A stretch of DNA of 64,000 bases. Origin: Diogma glabrata. Its lineage: Eukaryota > Arthropoda > Insecta > Diptera > Cylindrotomidae. The notes under the pieces are model-generated. The model made no database searches and was not told the origin of the DNA. It saw nothing but the letters and a program-made list of their open reading frames with translations. Position 1 is the stretch's first letter, and every line of letters starts with the position of its first letter. The stretch spans positions 96,489,876 to 96,553,875 of the forward strand of contig OY856188.1 of the NCBI GenBank assembly GCA_963693315.1, given 5' to 3'. The translations under genes were made by a program, and so were the position numbers. This document shows, in pieces, positions 54,080 through 64,000 of the stretch.

Positions 54080-56190
54080 ACTTTACTTGTTGAACAACGA
54101 AACAACACTTAATGAAGGTCAAAAATAAAATAATAAATAGATTTACGGCGTTTATTTTGGGGTTCTTTTGCCTTTGATTGTTTACTTTGATTTAAAGTAA
54201 GAACTGAAATATTATAAATAAGTTACTTTTTGGAATTGTTTTTTTAGATGATTTTGATTCTTAATTTAAAGCAAGAATCGAAATAAAGCCGATCTTTATA
54301 CAGTGACCAGTGTTGACTAATAACAATGAATCCAGACATTATCTTGGATATACACGCGTATATCAGTTCTTTGTAGCGCTATAGTCTGTGACCAATATAA
54401 TTTGTATAGCAAACTGGTATACAAATGGTATGCTATATGGTCGGTTAAGTATGGCAACATCAAGTGTCTTACTCAAAACTCAATCTATCTATCTATCGTA
54501 AAACAAAACTTTAACAGATTCCAGATAGGCTGATAGTGTTGGGTTGGTTGCAAGGATTTTCTGAGCCTACGTGAATTCTTCAATTGATTTCAAAGAAGAG
54601 TTTCGAATATTTCCTTGCGCCATTATTAATTGTTTAGGCTTTTCATTAAACAATTTATCAAAATCAAACGATGATGTTGGAAAGTTGTCAATAGGTCAAT
54701 CTTTCAGTTATGTAGAACTGAAAAACAAACAATTCAGTTGGGTTGCGGGTAAAGAAATTTTTTCAACTTCTTTCTTATATTCCAAATAACACCTTTACAA
54801 TAATATTATAAACATCAAACTAGACAAAAATATTACAAAATCCCAAAAAAAAAATGATTTAAATTTACAAAACACCAAACCTAAACATTCAATTAAACTC
54901 ACTTTAAATTTATATCTCAAATCATATTTTTTTTTTCACTTTCACTAAACATAATTACTACATAATCTAAAAACCGAACTTTGTTATTACAAAAAAATCA
55001 TGAAACCACACCTACAATCACCAAATTTCAATCTTCCAATAAATTGTCCGTTCATTCGTTTTTTTCAACAATCTTTTAAAAAAATATCAGGAAAAAGAAA
55101 TTTCAGATCAAAAACATAAAAATCAATTTTTCTTATTTTGTTGATTTTTTTTATTATAATTTTATTTTACAAGTCATGATACCTATTTGTGGTAAATTTT
55201 TTTGGTATATGTGTTCGTTTACCGGACAGGTCATCAGATTTATTATGTAAAGTAGGAAACGTAGAACCGCTTCGTCACAATAATTTTTGCAAACATTTAA
55301 AATAAAATTGCGAATCATAGGCCTTAAGTGGTCAACTGTAATAATCCATATTTCCCACCATATCTTAAGATAAAAATAAAATAAATTAATAATATTAATA
55401 AATAGAAAATAATCAAAAACTATAATTTTTTAACTTTAGGACCACCAAAACTTTATCACGCTTTTTGACTTGTATTTTTTTTTTCAAAGTTGTTTTGTTG
55501 TTGTTGTTGAAGTTACAAGCTTGCAAACGAAACATTAATCAAAAAGGCGAAAGAATAATTTTTTATTGTTTGGTTAAAATATTTATAAAAAAAATAACCG
55601 TCGAAAAATTATATTTATTAATAATAAAAAGAGTAATGGTAAATGATTATGGAGTAATATAGGGAGATAGGAATTACTCATACATATAATCGTAAGATCG
55701 TAATCGTGTGGAGCTTTAATATCGTAGACATTACGTCGCGAATTACTGTGAGCTTGTATGTTTATGTTAACGACAATTACAGAATGCGTCAGATTTGCAT
55801 TTTGACACTACAACTATATATTTACTATATATTTACTAGAGGTATCCCAGGGCTCCACTCCCTCCCACCTTTCCCCCGCATGCCAACACCCTCTTCTTTT
55901 TTTCATCCGGCTTTGATACAACTATTATCCATCATAATCCAACCTCTTCTAATCTATTCTGTATGCACCTTCTGCTTAACTAATTTTACAAAAATACATA
56001 ATGAGGTGTACTATAAATGTTTATCCGACATATATTTCGTATTGTTTCATTAGGCAAGTTCAACCACAAATGGATAGAAATAATAATAAAATAAAATAAT
56101 TTCATAGCAGCTTTTGTTTTCCTTATTTTATTTACAGAAAATGGAAATATGCAAAAATAATGATGGAAAACAAACAATTTTGATGATGGA
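54080..56190. other. AT-rich stretch without a recognised gene
   Basis: A 72-codon frame at 54571-54789 and others at 55465 and 55706 lack motifs. 55840-55915 is unusually C-rich (CCCACCTTTCCCCC). No repeat match was found for most of it. Confidence 0.35.
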
Positions 56191-56199
56191 AAACAAACA

Positions 56200-58995
56200 A
56201 CGAAACGGCTATAAGACAAAAGCAATAATTTTAAAAACCTACATTATCGATAAATTTAAAAGTTTAAATGCCATAAATGAAATGTTTATGAATAAAAAGG
56301 AATAATTTTTATGTTATATAAAAAATAATAAACAAAAACAATAAAAGTAGGAACAGGGTTCGCGTTGAAGCCCGGACCTTTCTCACAACCCTCTACGTCG
56401 AAAATGACAACGAAATTTTGTACTGAGTATTTTGAATTTCTTTTTATTAAATCTATTTAAATTATTAAATTTATAAAAATGTAAATTATAACACAAACTG
56501 GTTTTTGCACCTAAAATATCAAAAGTTTTCAATTTACATTCTTTTTAAAAAATATCAAAAATCTATATTTTTCTATACTGAGCGTGTTCGTTACAGGTAT
56601 ATGATAAAAAAAAATTACGTTATTAAACGTCAATGTAGCTTGCCACTAATTTCACTTCGTTGAATATTACGTCAAACCGCACCGAACAGCCAAAAAATAC
56701 AAAATGGATTTATAAGTCAAACTTTAGACGTTGCTTTTATTACAATTAATTTGGTCACAAACGATAAATTTACCCAAAAACACAAAACCAATTTTATCAA
56801 GAATAGTTATCACAAAAATGTAAGCATAAATAAAACAAAACCAAAAGCGTAAAGAACCAAATAAATTAGTTTTATTAACACCTAAATTCAAAATATTTTG
56901 ACATTTAAACGCAAGAAAAAAATTGATTTTTTTCGTGAGAAATGGCCGCGTTTATACTATTTTTAGTACAGAAAAATCATGATTTTATTTATCATAATGT
57001 ATGTACTGAACACTAGGACTGTTATGTTTCTGCTATAGAAAAATTTTCTGGTTCTGATTCCTGACGCAATATGGTTTTGATTAATTTAACTTGATTTAAG
57101 TAAAATTAAATCTATTCCGCTTCAACCAATTAATTGTTAAGCAGATTTAATCTTGTAATTAATAACCTTATTATAAATACTATTTACCAAATTTACTATT
57201 TAATGTATAAATTATTCCTAAAAAAATAGAATGTTCTATGAAACTTTTGAAATTCTAACATTTATCATATATTTTGCGACTAATTGAAAATAAAAAAAAA
57301 ATCTAAAACAAAAATTATCATTCAATATTTTATTGAAAAACTTTAATTCCGTTCAAAAACAAACAAAAATGCTGAAAAAAAGGATATTAATTTCTTCTTA
57401 AAAAAAATTAAAATAAATGGTACAACAATCACCAACAGAAAATAGAAAAAAACAAAAAAAAAACAACAAACAAAAAGTATAAAAAAACAGAATAGCCCCG
57501 AAACATTTCTCTAAAAAACTGAAGAAAATATTGTAGGTGTCATTAAAATCTCCTGAATGCATTCTAAATTTTACTTCGTATTGACGTCACACTGTGATAA
57601 AAGACAATAGCAATAACCTTAAAAAACTTTATTATTGATAAATTTAAATACCGTAAATTATCCGCAGCCAACTGTGTTTAAATTAGTCTTTTGTGATGAA
57701 GATGTCAACTCATATTGAAAGTGAAATATGTACATACTCAAATAGATGTTTTTGTTTTTCCTTATTTTATTTCACGGGAATAAAATTACGGAAAATAATG
57801 ATCGAAAAACCACTATTATATGATTTTTAGCACTGCTTGTCAAAAAAATTATTAATTTTTTTGTTAATATCAACACCGAAAGAAAAAATCTTGGTTGATT
57901 CAAACATGTTGCATTGTTAATCGAACATTAATTCTGCCGTCATAAGCAAAAACACCGTAACTCAAAAAATGCAAAAAATGAGTTTATTCTGCCTTATCAG
58001 TCCCAAAGCATTATTCTATGACCCTACTAAATAAAAAAATGGTTAAGTAACTCTCAACATGAAAATTTCAATTCATAAAACTCCGTAAAATTGAAAAATA
58101 TATGTAAAATATCAAATACTATTTTAGTTTTTGTCGTTTTTCTCAGTTTCAACATTTTAGTAGTTACGGTGTTTTTGCTTATGACGGCAGAATTGTGGAA
58201 TTAAATACGTTTGTGATTGAATCAACATAATTTTTTTATAAGTACATATCACAAACATATTTGATTTTAGCATGTATGAAATATTAATGAAACACAAACG
58301 GTGTACAACTATAACGAAAATGTTCCAATCTCTAAGATATATGACGTCGTCTAAATTATATTATTATAGACCATTTATTTACATATATTGGTTTGGTACA
58401 TCTTTGTTTTGTTTTTGCTGCTATCGATGTTTGTATGGGTTCCTTTTTTTCGTAAATATAATATTTGAAATTTTTTATAGTAGAAGTATGTATATCGCAT
58501 CAAACCCGATAAATATTTTTATGCATGAAGATAGCGTTCGTATACATATTTAAGTCGACATGAAATAAAAAATATCAAAAAAATACAATAATTTTTTTAA
58601 ATCACTAAAAGTAATTATTGAAAGAGCCCGTGTGTTTAACAAGATTGTTTTTATTACATTCACTAAAAAATTTCTTTCGCATATAATTTTAAATGCAAAT
58701 AATAAATTAAAATTGTTCAGTTCAATTAAACGCATGTAAATTATTTCCTAAAATGTTAAATAAAACTAGCCATGTTAGAATTAGAATACATATAAAAATA
58801 TGTACTTTTATTTTTCTATTCTTATTCTTTCTTTTCTTTTGTTTATTATAATTATGATTAAACAAATTTCGTTTTTTTTCGGTGAAAATGATAATAATTT
58901 GAACGAAACGGGAAAAGACAGTAGCAATAACTTTTAAAAACTACATTATCGATCAATTTAAAATTCGTAAAACGAAATTTTTATGAATAACAAAC
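56200..58995. repeat. AT-rich region with three dispersed copies of a short repeat, and a SINE-like fragment
   Basis: A(G/C)A..AGCAATAA(C/T)(C/T)TTA(A)AAA then ATTATCGAT(A/C)AATTTAAA recurs at about 56218, 57605 and 58923. The SINE-like block 56300-56420 matches 43265-43400. 58560-58790 weakly resembles 39600-39890. No gene is recognised; the frame at 58272-58553 has no motif. Confidence 0.45.
57929..58194. mobile_element. 266-bp MITE with ~30-bp inverted ends
   Basis: AATTCTGCCGTCATAAGCAA at the left and its complement at the right extend over about 33 bases (to CACCGTAACT). There is no coding sequence. A clear target duplication could not be set. Confidence 0.75.
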
Positions 58996-59756
58996 TATAA
59001 TTTTAATTTATCCGGGTTTTTTGTAAGCAATTAAACTCAAGTAACTATGGAATTAATTTGAATTCTTTCAATTCAGAGGAATGGTTGGAAATATAATATC
59101 TCAGAAAAAAACTCTTTTTTTTCTTTTACGTGTTTCGGTTGGGATTCGAACTCGTTACCTCATCAGTGCCAGAGCGAGTTCAATTCCTTTGGCAGACACG
59201 CTTAACCACTACACCACCAAGGCGATGATATTTCTAAGTTGAAACTTCATCATCAGTTTTCTTACTTAAGTTGAATTTCTCAATCGTCAGTTAGACATAA
59301 TTTTTTATGGAAAATTTTATTCATTTTGAAAGAAGATTTTTTTGCATTGAATTTCTTGACAGTACTATTGTGTGAATACATGGGATGTGTAATATTTCTA
59401 TTATAGTCAACATTCTAAGTCACGAGTCATTATTAATTGTTTCCATCAATGCGAAAATCAATAATCGACGCTTGGTCAATTATTGTCATATATGCGCTTG
59501 CAGATTTGCCGATATTTTGGGTAATTTTATTTATTTGGGATTTTTGTGAGCAATTGCAATCATCGCACCAAAATGTTAGCAAATATGCAAGCGCATATAT
59601 GACAATAATTGACCAAGTGTCGATCATTGATTTTCGCATTGATTGGAAACTTTACACTCGTGACTTAGAATGTTGACTATAAAAGAAATATTACACATCC
59701 TATGAATTCACACATCACACCACTACTGTCAAGAAATTCAATGCAAAAAAAAATCT
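58996..59756 (-). mobile_element. Composite repeat copy 2: reverse SINE module (59020-59240) plus palindromic fold-back (59335-59756)
   Basis: On the minus strand a B box (GGTTGGGATTCGAAC region, 59137-59151) and an A box (CCACTACACCA, 59206-59216) mark the SINE. A linker reading TCGTCAGTTAGACATAA leads to the fold-back. The fold-back arms (about 59335-59505 and 59590-59756) are nearly exact inverted copies around a ~85-base loop. This explains the mirrored reading frames there, which are not genes. Confidence 0.8.
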
Positions 59757-59794
59757 TCAATAATTTTAATGTTATTTAAAAAAAATTAAAAAAA

Positions 59795-59890
59795 AAACAA
59801 CAACAAAATGTAAAACAGCCAGGAATTGCACTCTCGACCTCAGGTGACCTTGGTATATTGCAATTTGAGCGTAGTAGAGGGATAAACTCA
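59795..59890 (-). mobile_element. tRNA-derived SINE of another family (single copy)
   Basis: On the minus strand a TAGCCGTGAG A-box-like start is followed about 50 bases later by a GAGGTCGAGAGTGCAATTCC B-box-like end. It is not foldable into a complete tRNA. The AT-rich 59757-59795 precedes it. Confidence 0.5.
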
Positions 59891-60100
59891 CGGCTATTAT
59901 GGGTGATGATGATTGAAACAATCAGTTTTTTTTTATTTTTATTATTGATAACAATATTGATAATAATACATTGTTTGTTTGCTTAGCTTTTAGGTAGATT
60001 TCACATAAATATCTACCTATTGCAATTGGCTTCATCTCGGAATTTCCTAAAAATTTTTGTGCCAAACGACTATATATGATAAGCGGAGACGAAAAAACAA

Positions 60101-60316
<216 letters not shown>

Positions 60317-60329
60317 ATGAGATATAACG

Positions 60330-61310
60330 AAAACGACCAGCACTCTCACGGTCGCATTTGTTGAGGTAGATCAAAAAAATTTTCTGTACATGTGTGTTCT
60401 ATTAATATCTCGGACGAGTTCGTGAACCAGCAAAATCCGACACGTGGTTAAGAAACTAGAGCCTTTTTTCTAAAAAAATTGATTTTTTAAAACCGTTATA
60501 ACGGCCGTTTGGATACTAATATTTTAAAAAAAATAACAAATTCAAAATTTTTGGAATCTTTTTTATCAATTTGTTTTAAAAATAGACCTCTGCAGCTAGA
60601 AATTCCTGAGTGAGCGGCTCCAACAAAAAAGTTTGCAAAAAAAATTTCTATTTTTAAACATCCGGCACTCTCATGGTCGCATTTGTAGAGCCAGATCAAA
60701 AAACCTTTTCTAAAAACGTGCGTTTTATTAATATCTTGGACAAGTTCGTAAATCAGTCAAATCCGACACAGGGTTAAGAAACTAGAGGCTTTATACTAGA
60801 AAAAACCTCTGTTTTTTAGATCCGTTATAACGGCCGTTTAGATTTTAATATTTTTAAAACCTTCATAAATTTAGAATCTTTGAAACCTTTTCAATCAGTT
60901 TCTTTCAAAAAAAGACCTCTGCAATTGGAGGTTTCTGAGTGAGCGGCTCCGAAAAAAAGCTTGTAAAACACAAAATGAATGTTTGAATCAACCGGCATTC
61001 TCGCGGTCGCATTTGTAGAACCAGATCAAAAAACCTTCCGTAAACATGAGTGTTTTATTAATATCTTGGACAAGCTCGTAAATCAGAAAAATCTGACACA
61101 TGGTAAAATAACTAGTGGCTTTATACTAGAAAAAAAATTCCGTTTTTTAATCCGTTATAACGGCCGTTTGGATACTAATATTTTTCAAAACTTCATAAAT
61201 TTAGAATCTGTGGAAACATTTTAATCCGTTTCTTATAAATATAAACCTCTGCAGTTAGAGGTTTTTGACTTGTTGGCTTCAACAAAAAAGTTTGCAACAA
61301 TCCATAACTA
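60330..61310 (+). repeat. Tandem satellite, three ~325-bp units
   Basis: Units begin near 60337, 60661 and 60991 with CC(A/G)GCA(C/T)TCTC(A/G)(C/T)GGTCGCATTTG, giving periods of 324 and 330. Each contains CCGTTATAACGGCCGTTT, a nested palindrome, and later GACCTCTGCA...GAGCGGCTCC (the third ends TTGGCTTC). The frame at 60979-61224 is part of it. Confidence 0.92.
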
Positions 61311-61319
61311 CAATTTCCA

Positions 61320-64000
61320 AAAACCTTATAACAGTCAATGAAAAAAAAATAAAAAGGTTTGAATGAAAGAAATTAATTTTTTTTCTTAGAAATAAACTAT
61401 TTTGATATTTTGCAGTAATTGGACGACATATGATATAGCGTAGGCTTATGTCATAAATTGTCACACACATATTCTGTGGTAGATTTGATATTTGTTTGTT
61501 GCAAAATTTTCTTTTTAAAATTTGTTCGATATCTGTTTGAAATTAGTTTGTGTTGTTTAAACTAATCTGATACATCAGATTCTACTGGCACACAAAACTG
61601 TATGATCTCGAAATCTACCTATTTCTAGCGGATATACGTGCCGCTTGGACTTTTTTTCTTTTCTTTTTTTTTAGCTGCTCGAACCATTAAGGTTATAGTG
61701 CAACTACGGGAAGTGATCAGTCCGTACAAAATTGATATGCAGAATTTTTTTAATTTTTTCGTTTACTTATATACCAATTTTTGTCAAAATCGATCATCTT
61801 ACATAAACTATTGAGCATAAAAACAAACAGAACAAAATTTTAAAACAGATAGGTTAACAGATTGCTTTGGATTTTGATGTAAGGTTATTTGCCTCCTCGG
61901 ATAATTCTGTCTGGTAGGAAATCATAAAAGAAAATTTCCTTTCCCTAATTTTCAATCTTATATTTTACTCAACTAAATAAAAGTTATTGTGAAAACAAAT
62001 GGTATTCTTAAATCATCTATAAACCTAACTCAAGTACTACATCTAACTTCACTTAATGCAATAAACAATTGAATTTATTACTGTAACAATTCTGAAAAAT
62101 TGTCTTAAGAACATGAAATAAAAAATAACAAGAAGAACTTTAAGAAAGATTTATTGATTGAATGATGGGTGTTTTGTTGGTTGTGTTATTTTATTGTAAA
62201 TTGGATTACTTTCATGTTTTGATTTGTCTAAACGTTAAAAAAAATGACTTCACAATTGAGGGAAAATATTTTCGAAAATTTTAATCTCTTAAGAAAACGG
62301 TTTATTTTATTAAGTGAAATAAGATGGATATCACCCAGCCCACTAGCTTAATTTTTAAAATATTATTTTTATCCCTAATTTTCTAATCACAAAAAATTGA
62401 TTAATTAAAAAATAAAATAAAACTCAACACTATTTTCTTTTAACTTAATTTTCATTTTGACTTTTCTTTTAAAGTTAATCTGCTTTTCTACTTTTAAACA
62501 AAGAGATTAGTTTATTAACATAAAATTTAATAATTTATTTTTTGTGAAACCATTAAAAGTTTTCGATTTTTGAAAATTTTATTAGAAGAAAAAAGCCGCA
62601 GATGTGGTGTTTTATCATTCATTTTATGTTGCTAAATTTTCCATGTTCTTTTTTTAAAATAAATTTGGAATAAGGTGAATAGAGAACAAAATTAATGGAG
62701 ATTTTTGTTGTTGGCAATTTTGGGATTTTAATTATTTTAATGAGTTGGGGTTTTTCACTTCTAGAAAGTTATTTATTTGAAACTGAAAGATTTAAAGTTC
62801 TTTGAGATGTGAGTACTTCAATTATTCTTATAATGCACAAAGTTCATCAATAACTAGCAAGCTAGAATTTTAATTTTTTTAATGAAATCCTATCCAATAT
62901 GATGTGATTTAATCGATTTGGCCAATTGCAGCTCCAAAAATTTCAAAGATGACCGTAGAAAGTTCCTCCAAAATATCAATAAAAAAGATTTGTAGTTACT
63001 AAGACTTCTTCTTTAAAACTTGGGAGTGTGTTCTTGAATCTTATACAACTTTATATATATTGTTTCTTTAATTCTTGTGTTTGATGAAGAAGATATACAC
63101 TATTAATTTATTATAGAGCTGTTTACGTAAACTCTAAAAGGTGGATAGAATCGATACAATATAATAATTCAATTCAATTTTGATTTTAATAAGAGTTGTT
63201 ACGAAGCTGTTCAGCCCATAAAAGTTCATTTGTTGAAACATTGTCTTGTTCATGAACCAAAACGTTTAATGCGATTTATCTCATTGTTAAATCAATGTAT
63301 TCAAACAATTTATCCGAGACACACGATTTATCGTCTTTTTATTCTTGTATTTTGCTTCCTCTTATTGCAATCCTGAATAATATATTTTTTTTAAACTATT
63401 GGCTTAGGAAATTGTCGATAGTTTTTCCCGAAAAAAAAAACAACTTGACAGCTGTGATCAGCTGATTTTTAAATAATCGTTATTTCTTACCTATCGAGGT
63501 TGTTGTGTGTTGTCTTTAAGTTGCTTTGACACATTTGAATTATTGTATTGTTTTTGCGTTGAATTTTATAATATGTGATGTCTGTAGTCCATGAAAATCC
63601 GAAACCAATTAAGGTCAAATTAAATTTTAAAAGTCTGTTTGGAATTCAATGGTAAAATTTTTAAATAAAATGTTTTTGGTGTAACTTATTTATTAAAGGT
63701 TGAACTTAAAGAAACATTTATTTATTCGAATTAATATTCCAAGTTAAATGAAAATAGCATAAATTGAAATTTTAATTACATAAATTTGTGATGGAGTCAA
63801 ACCATAAATTATGAACCAAAATGGCAGTCAATCGTCATGTTTAAAGGAAATGATTATTGATTCTAAAATTGACTCCTGCTGATCTAAAAAAAACGAAACC
63901 CACGGGTCTAATGTAACAGAATATGATGAAATTAGTGTGGAAGGGGAGATAACTTTTTTTTTAATAGAGCTTTAAGAGACTTAAGTTTATAGTATTCTAC
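61320..64000. other. AT-rich DNA without a recognised gene
   Basis: No ORF with a motif, no repeat matching the rest of the window and no RNA gene was seen. A short inverted pair (CAGCTGTGATCAGCTG) occurs at 63451-63466. Confidence 0.4.

Noticed and set aside
54571..54789. 72-codon frame (MNSSIDFKEEFRIF...)
   Set aside because: No recognisable family, no splice or promoter context; too little to support a gene.
59433..59676. Mirror-image frames on both strands with similar peptides
   Set aside because: A consequence of the near-perfect palindrome, not genes.

Overview
The window looks like a gene-poor, repeat-dense stretch of insect nuclear DNA. It is strongly AT-rich and has no bacterial features. 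It carries Penelope-like elements, a CsRn1-like LTR retrotransposon, CR1/Jockey- and LOA-like LINEs, two hATs, a Harbinger, a Tigger/pogo element, several MITEs, tRNA-derived SINEs and satellites. A dipteran is plausible, but nothing seen here fixes the order. I see no true tRNA or rRNA gene and no CRISPR array. Family names come from motifs read by eye, not from database searches.

Layout. 1-5567: a Penelope-like element with an intact 834-aa RT/GIY-YIG protein at 2341-4845, preceded by a tandem copy of its 3' part and an inverted copy. 5590-6560: a GTGCAC-rich repeat family also seen near 39.1 and 53 kb. 7195-10030: a decayed RNase H-bearing LINE. 11.9 kb: a second, decayed Penelope-type remnant. 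14-16.6 kb: MITE-like repeats. 19.1-26.9 kb: three nested layers, a ~140-bp tandem satellite split by a Harbinger transposon (TSD CAG), itself split by a fresh LTR retrotransposon (TSD AATA, LTRs apparently identical, intact gag and pol). 26.9-30.4 kb: AT minisatellite and LINE 3' ends. 31.6-33.6 kb: a tandem repeat split by a hAT (8-bp TSD GCGTAGAC). 34.8-35.3, 48.1-48.9 and 59.0-59.8 kb: a composite repeat joining a tRNA-like SINE module to a fold-back hairpin. 40.9-43.1 kb: the 5' half of a LINE. 44.0-47.5 kb: a hAT (8-bp TSD TACTTGTT) containing a 1.45-kb palindrome. 60-61.3 kb: a (TA)n tract and a three-copy ~325-bp satellite. 61.3-64 kb: no gene seen.

The only likely host genes are two tiny paralogous genes, at 37453-37677 and 49254-49442. 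Each encodes a signal peptide followed by a short cationic peptide with one C-x11-C loop. They lie in a segmental duplication (37073-39900 and 48873-53640). The second copy was later invaded by a Tigger element and a SINE, and the first copy preserves the empty sites. Both promoters share GATA-like, initiator-like and GGGGAAAAAA motifs, and the mature peptides differ mostly at amino-acid-changing sites, which suggests a fast-evolving secreted (defence or venom-like) peptide family. This pair, the 1.45-kb palindrome (a possible hairpin-RNA source) and the SINE/fold-back composite are the most interesting items.
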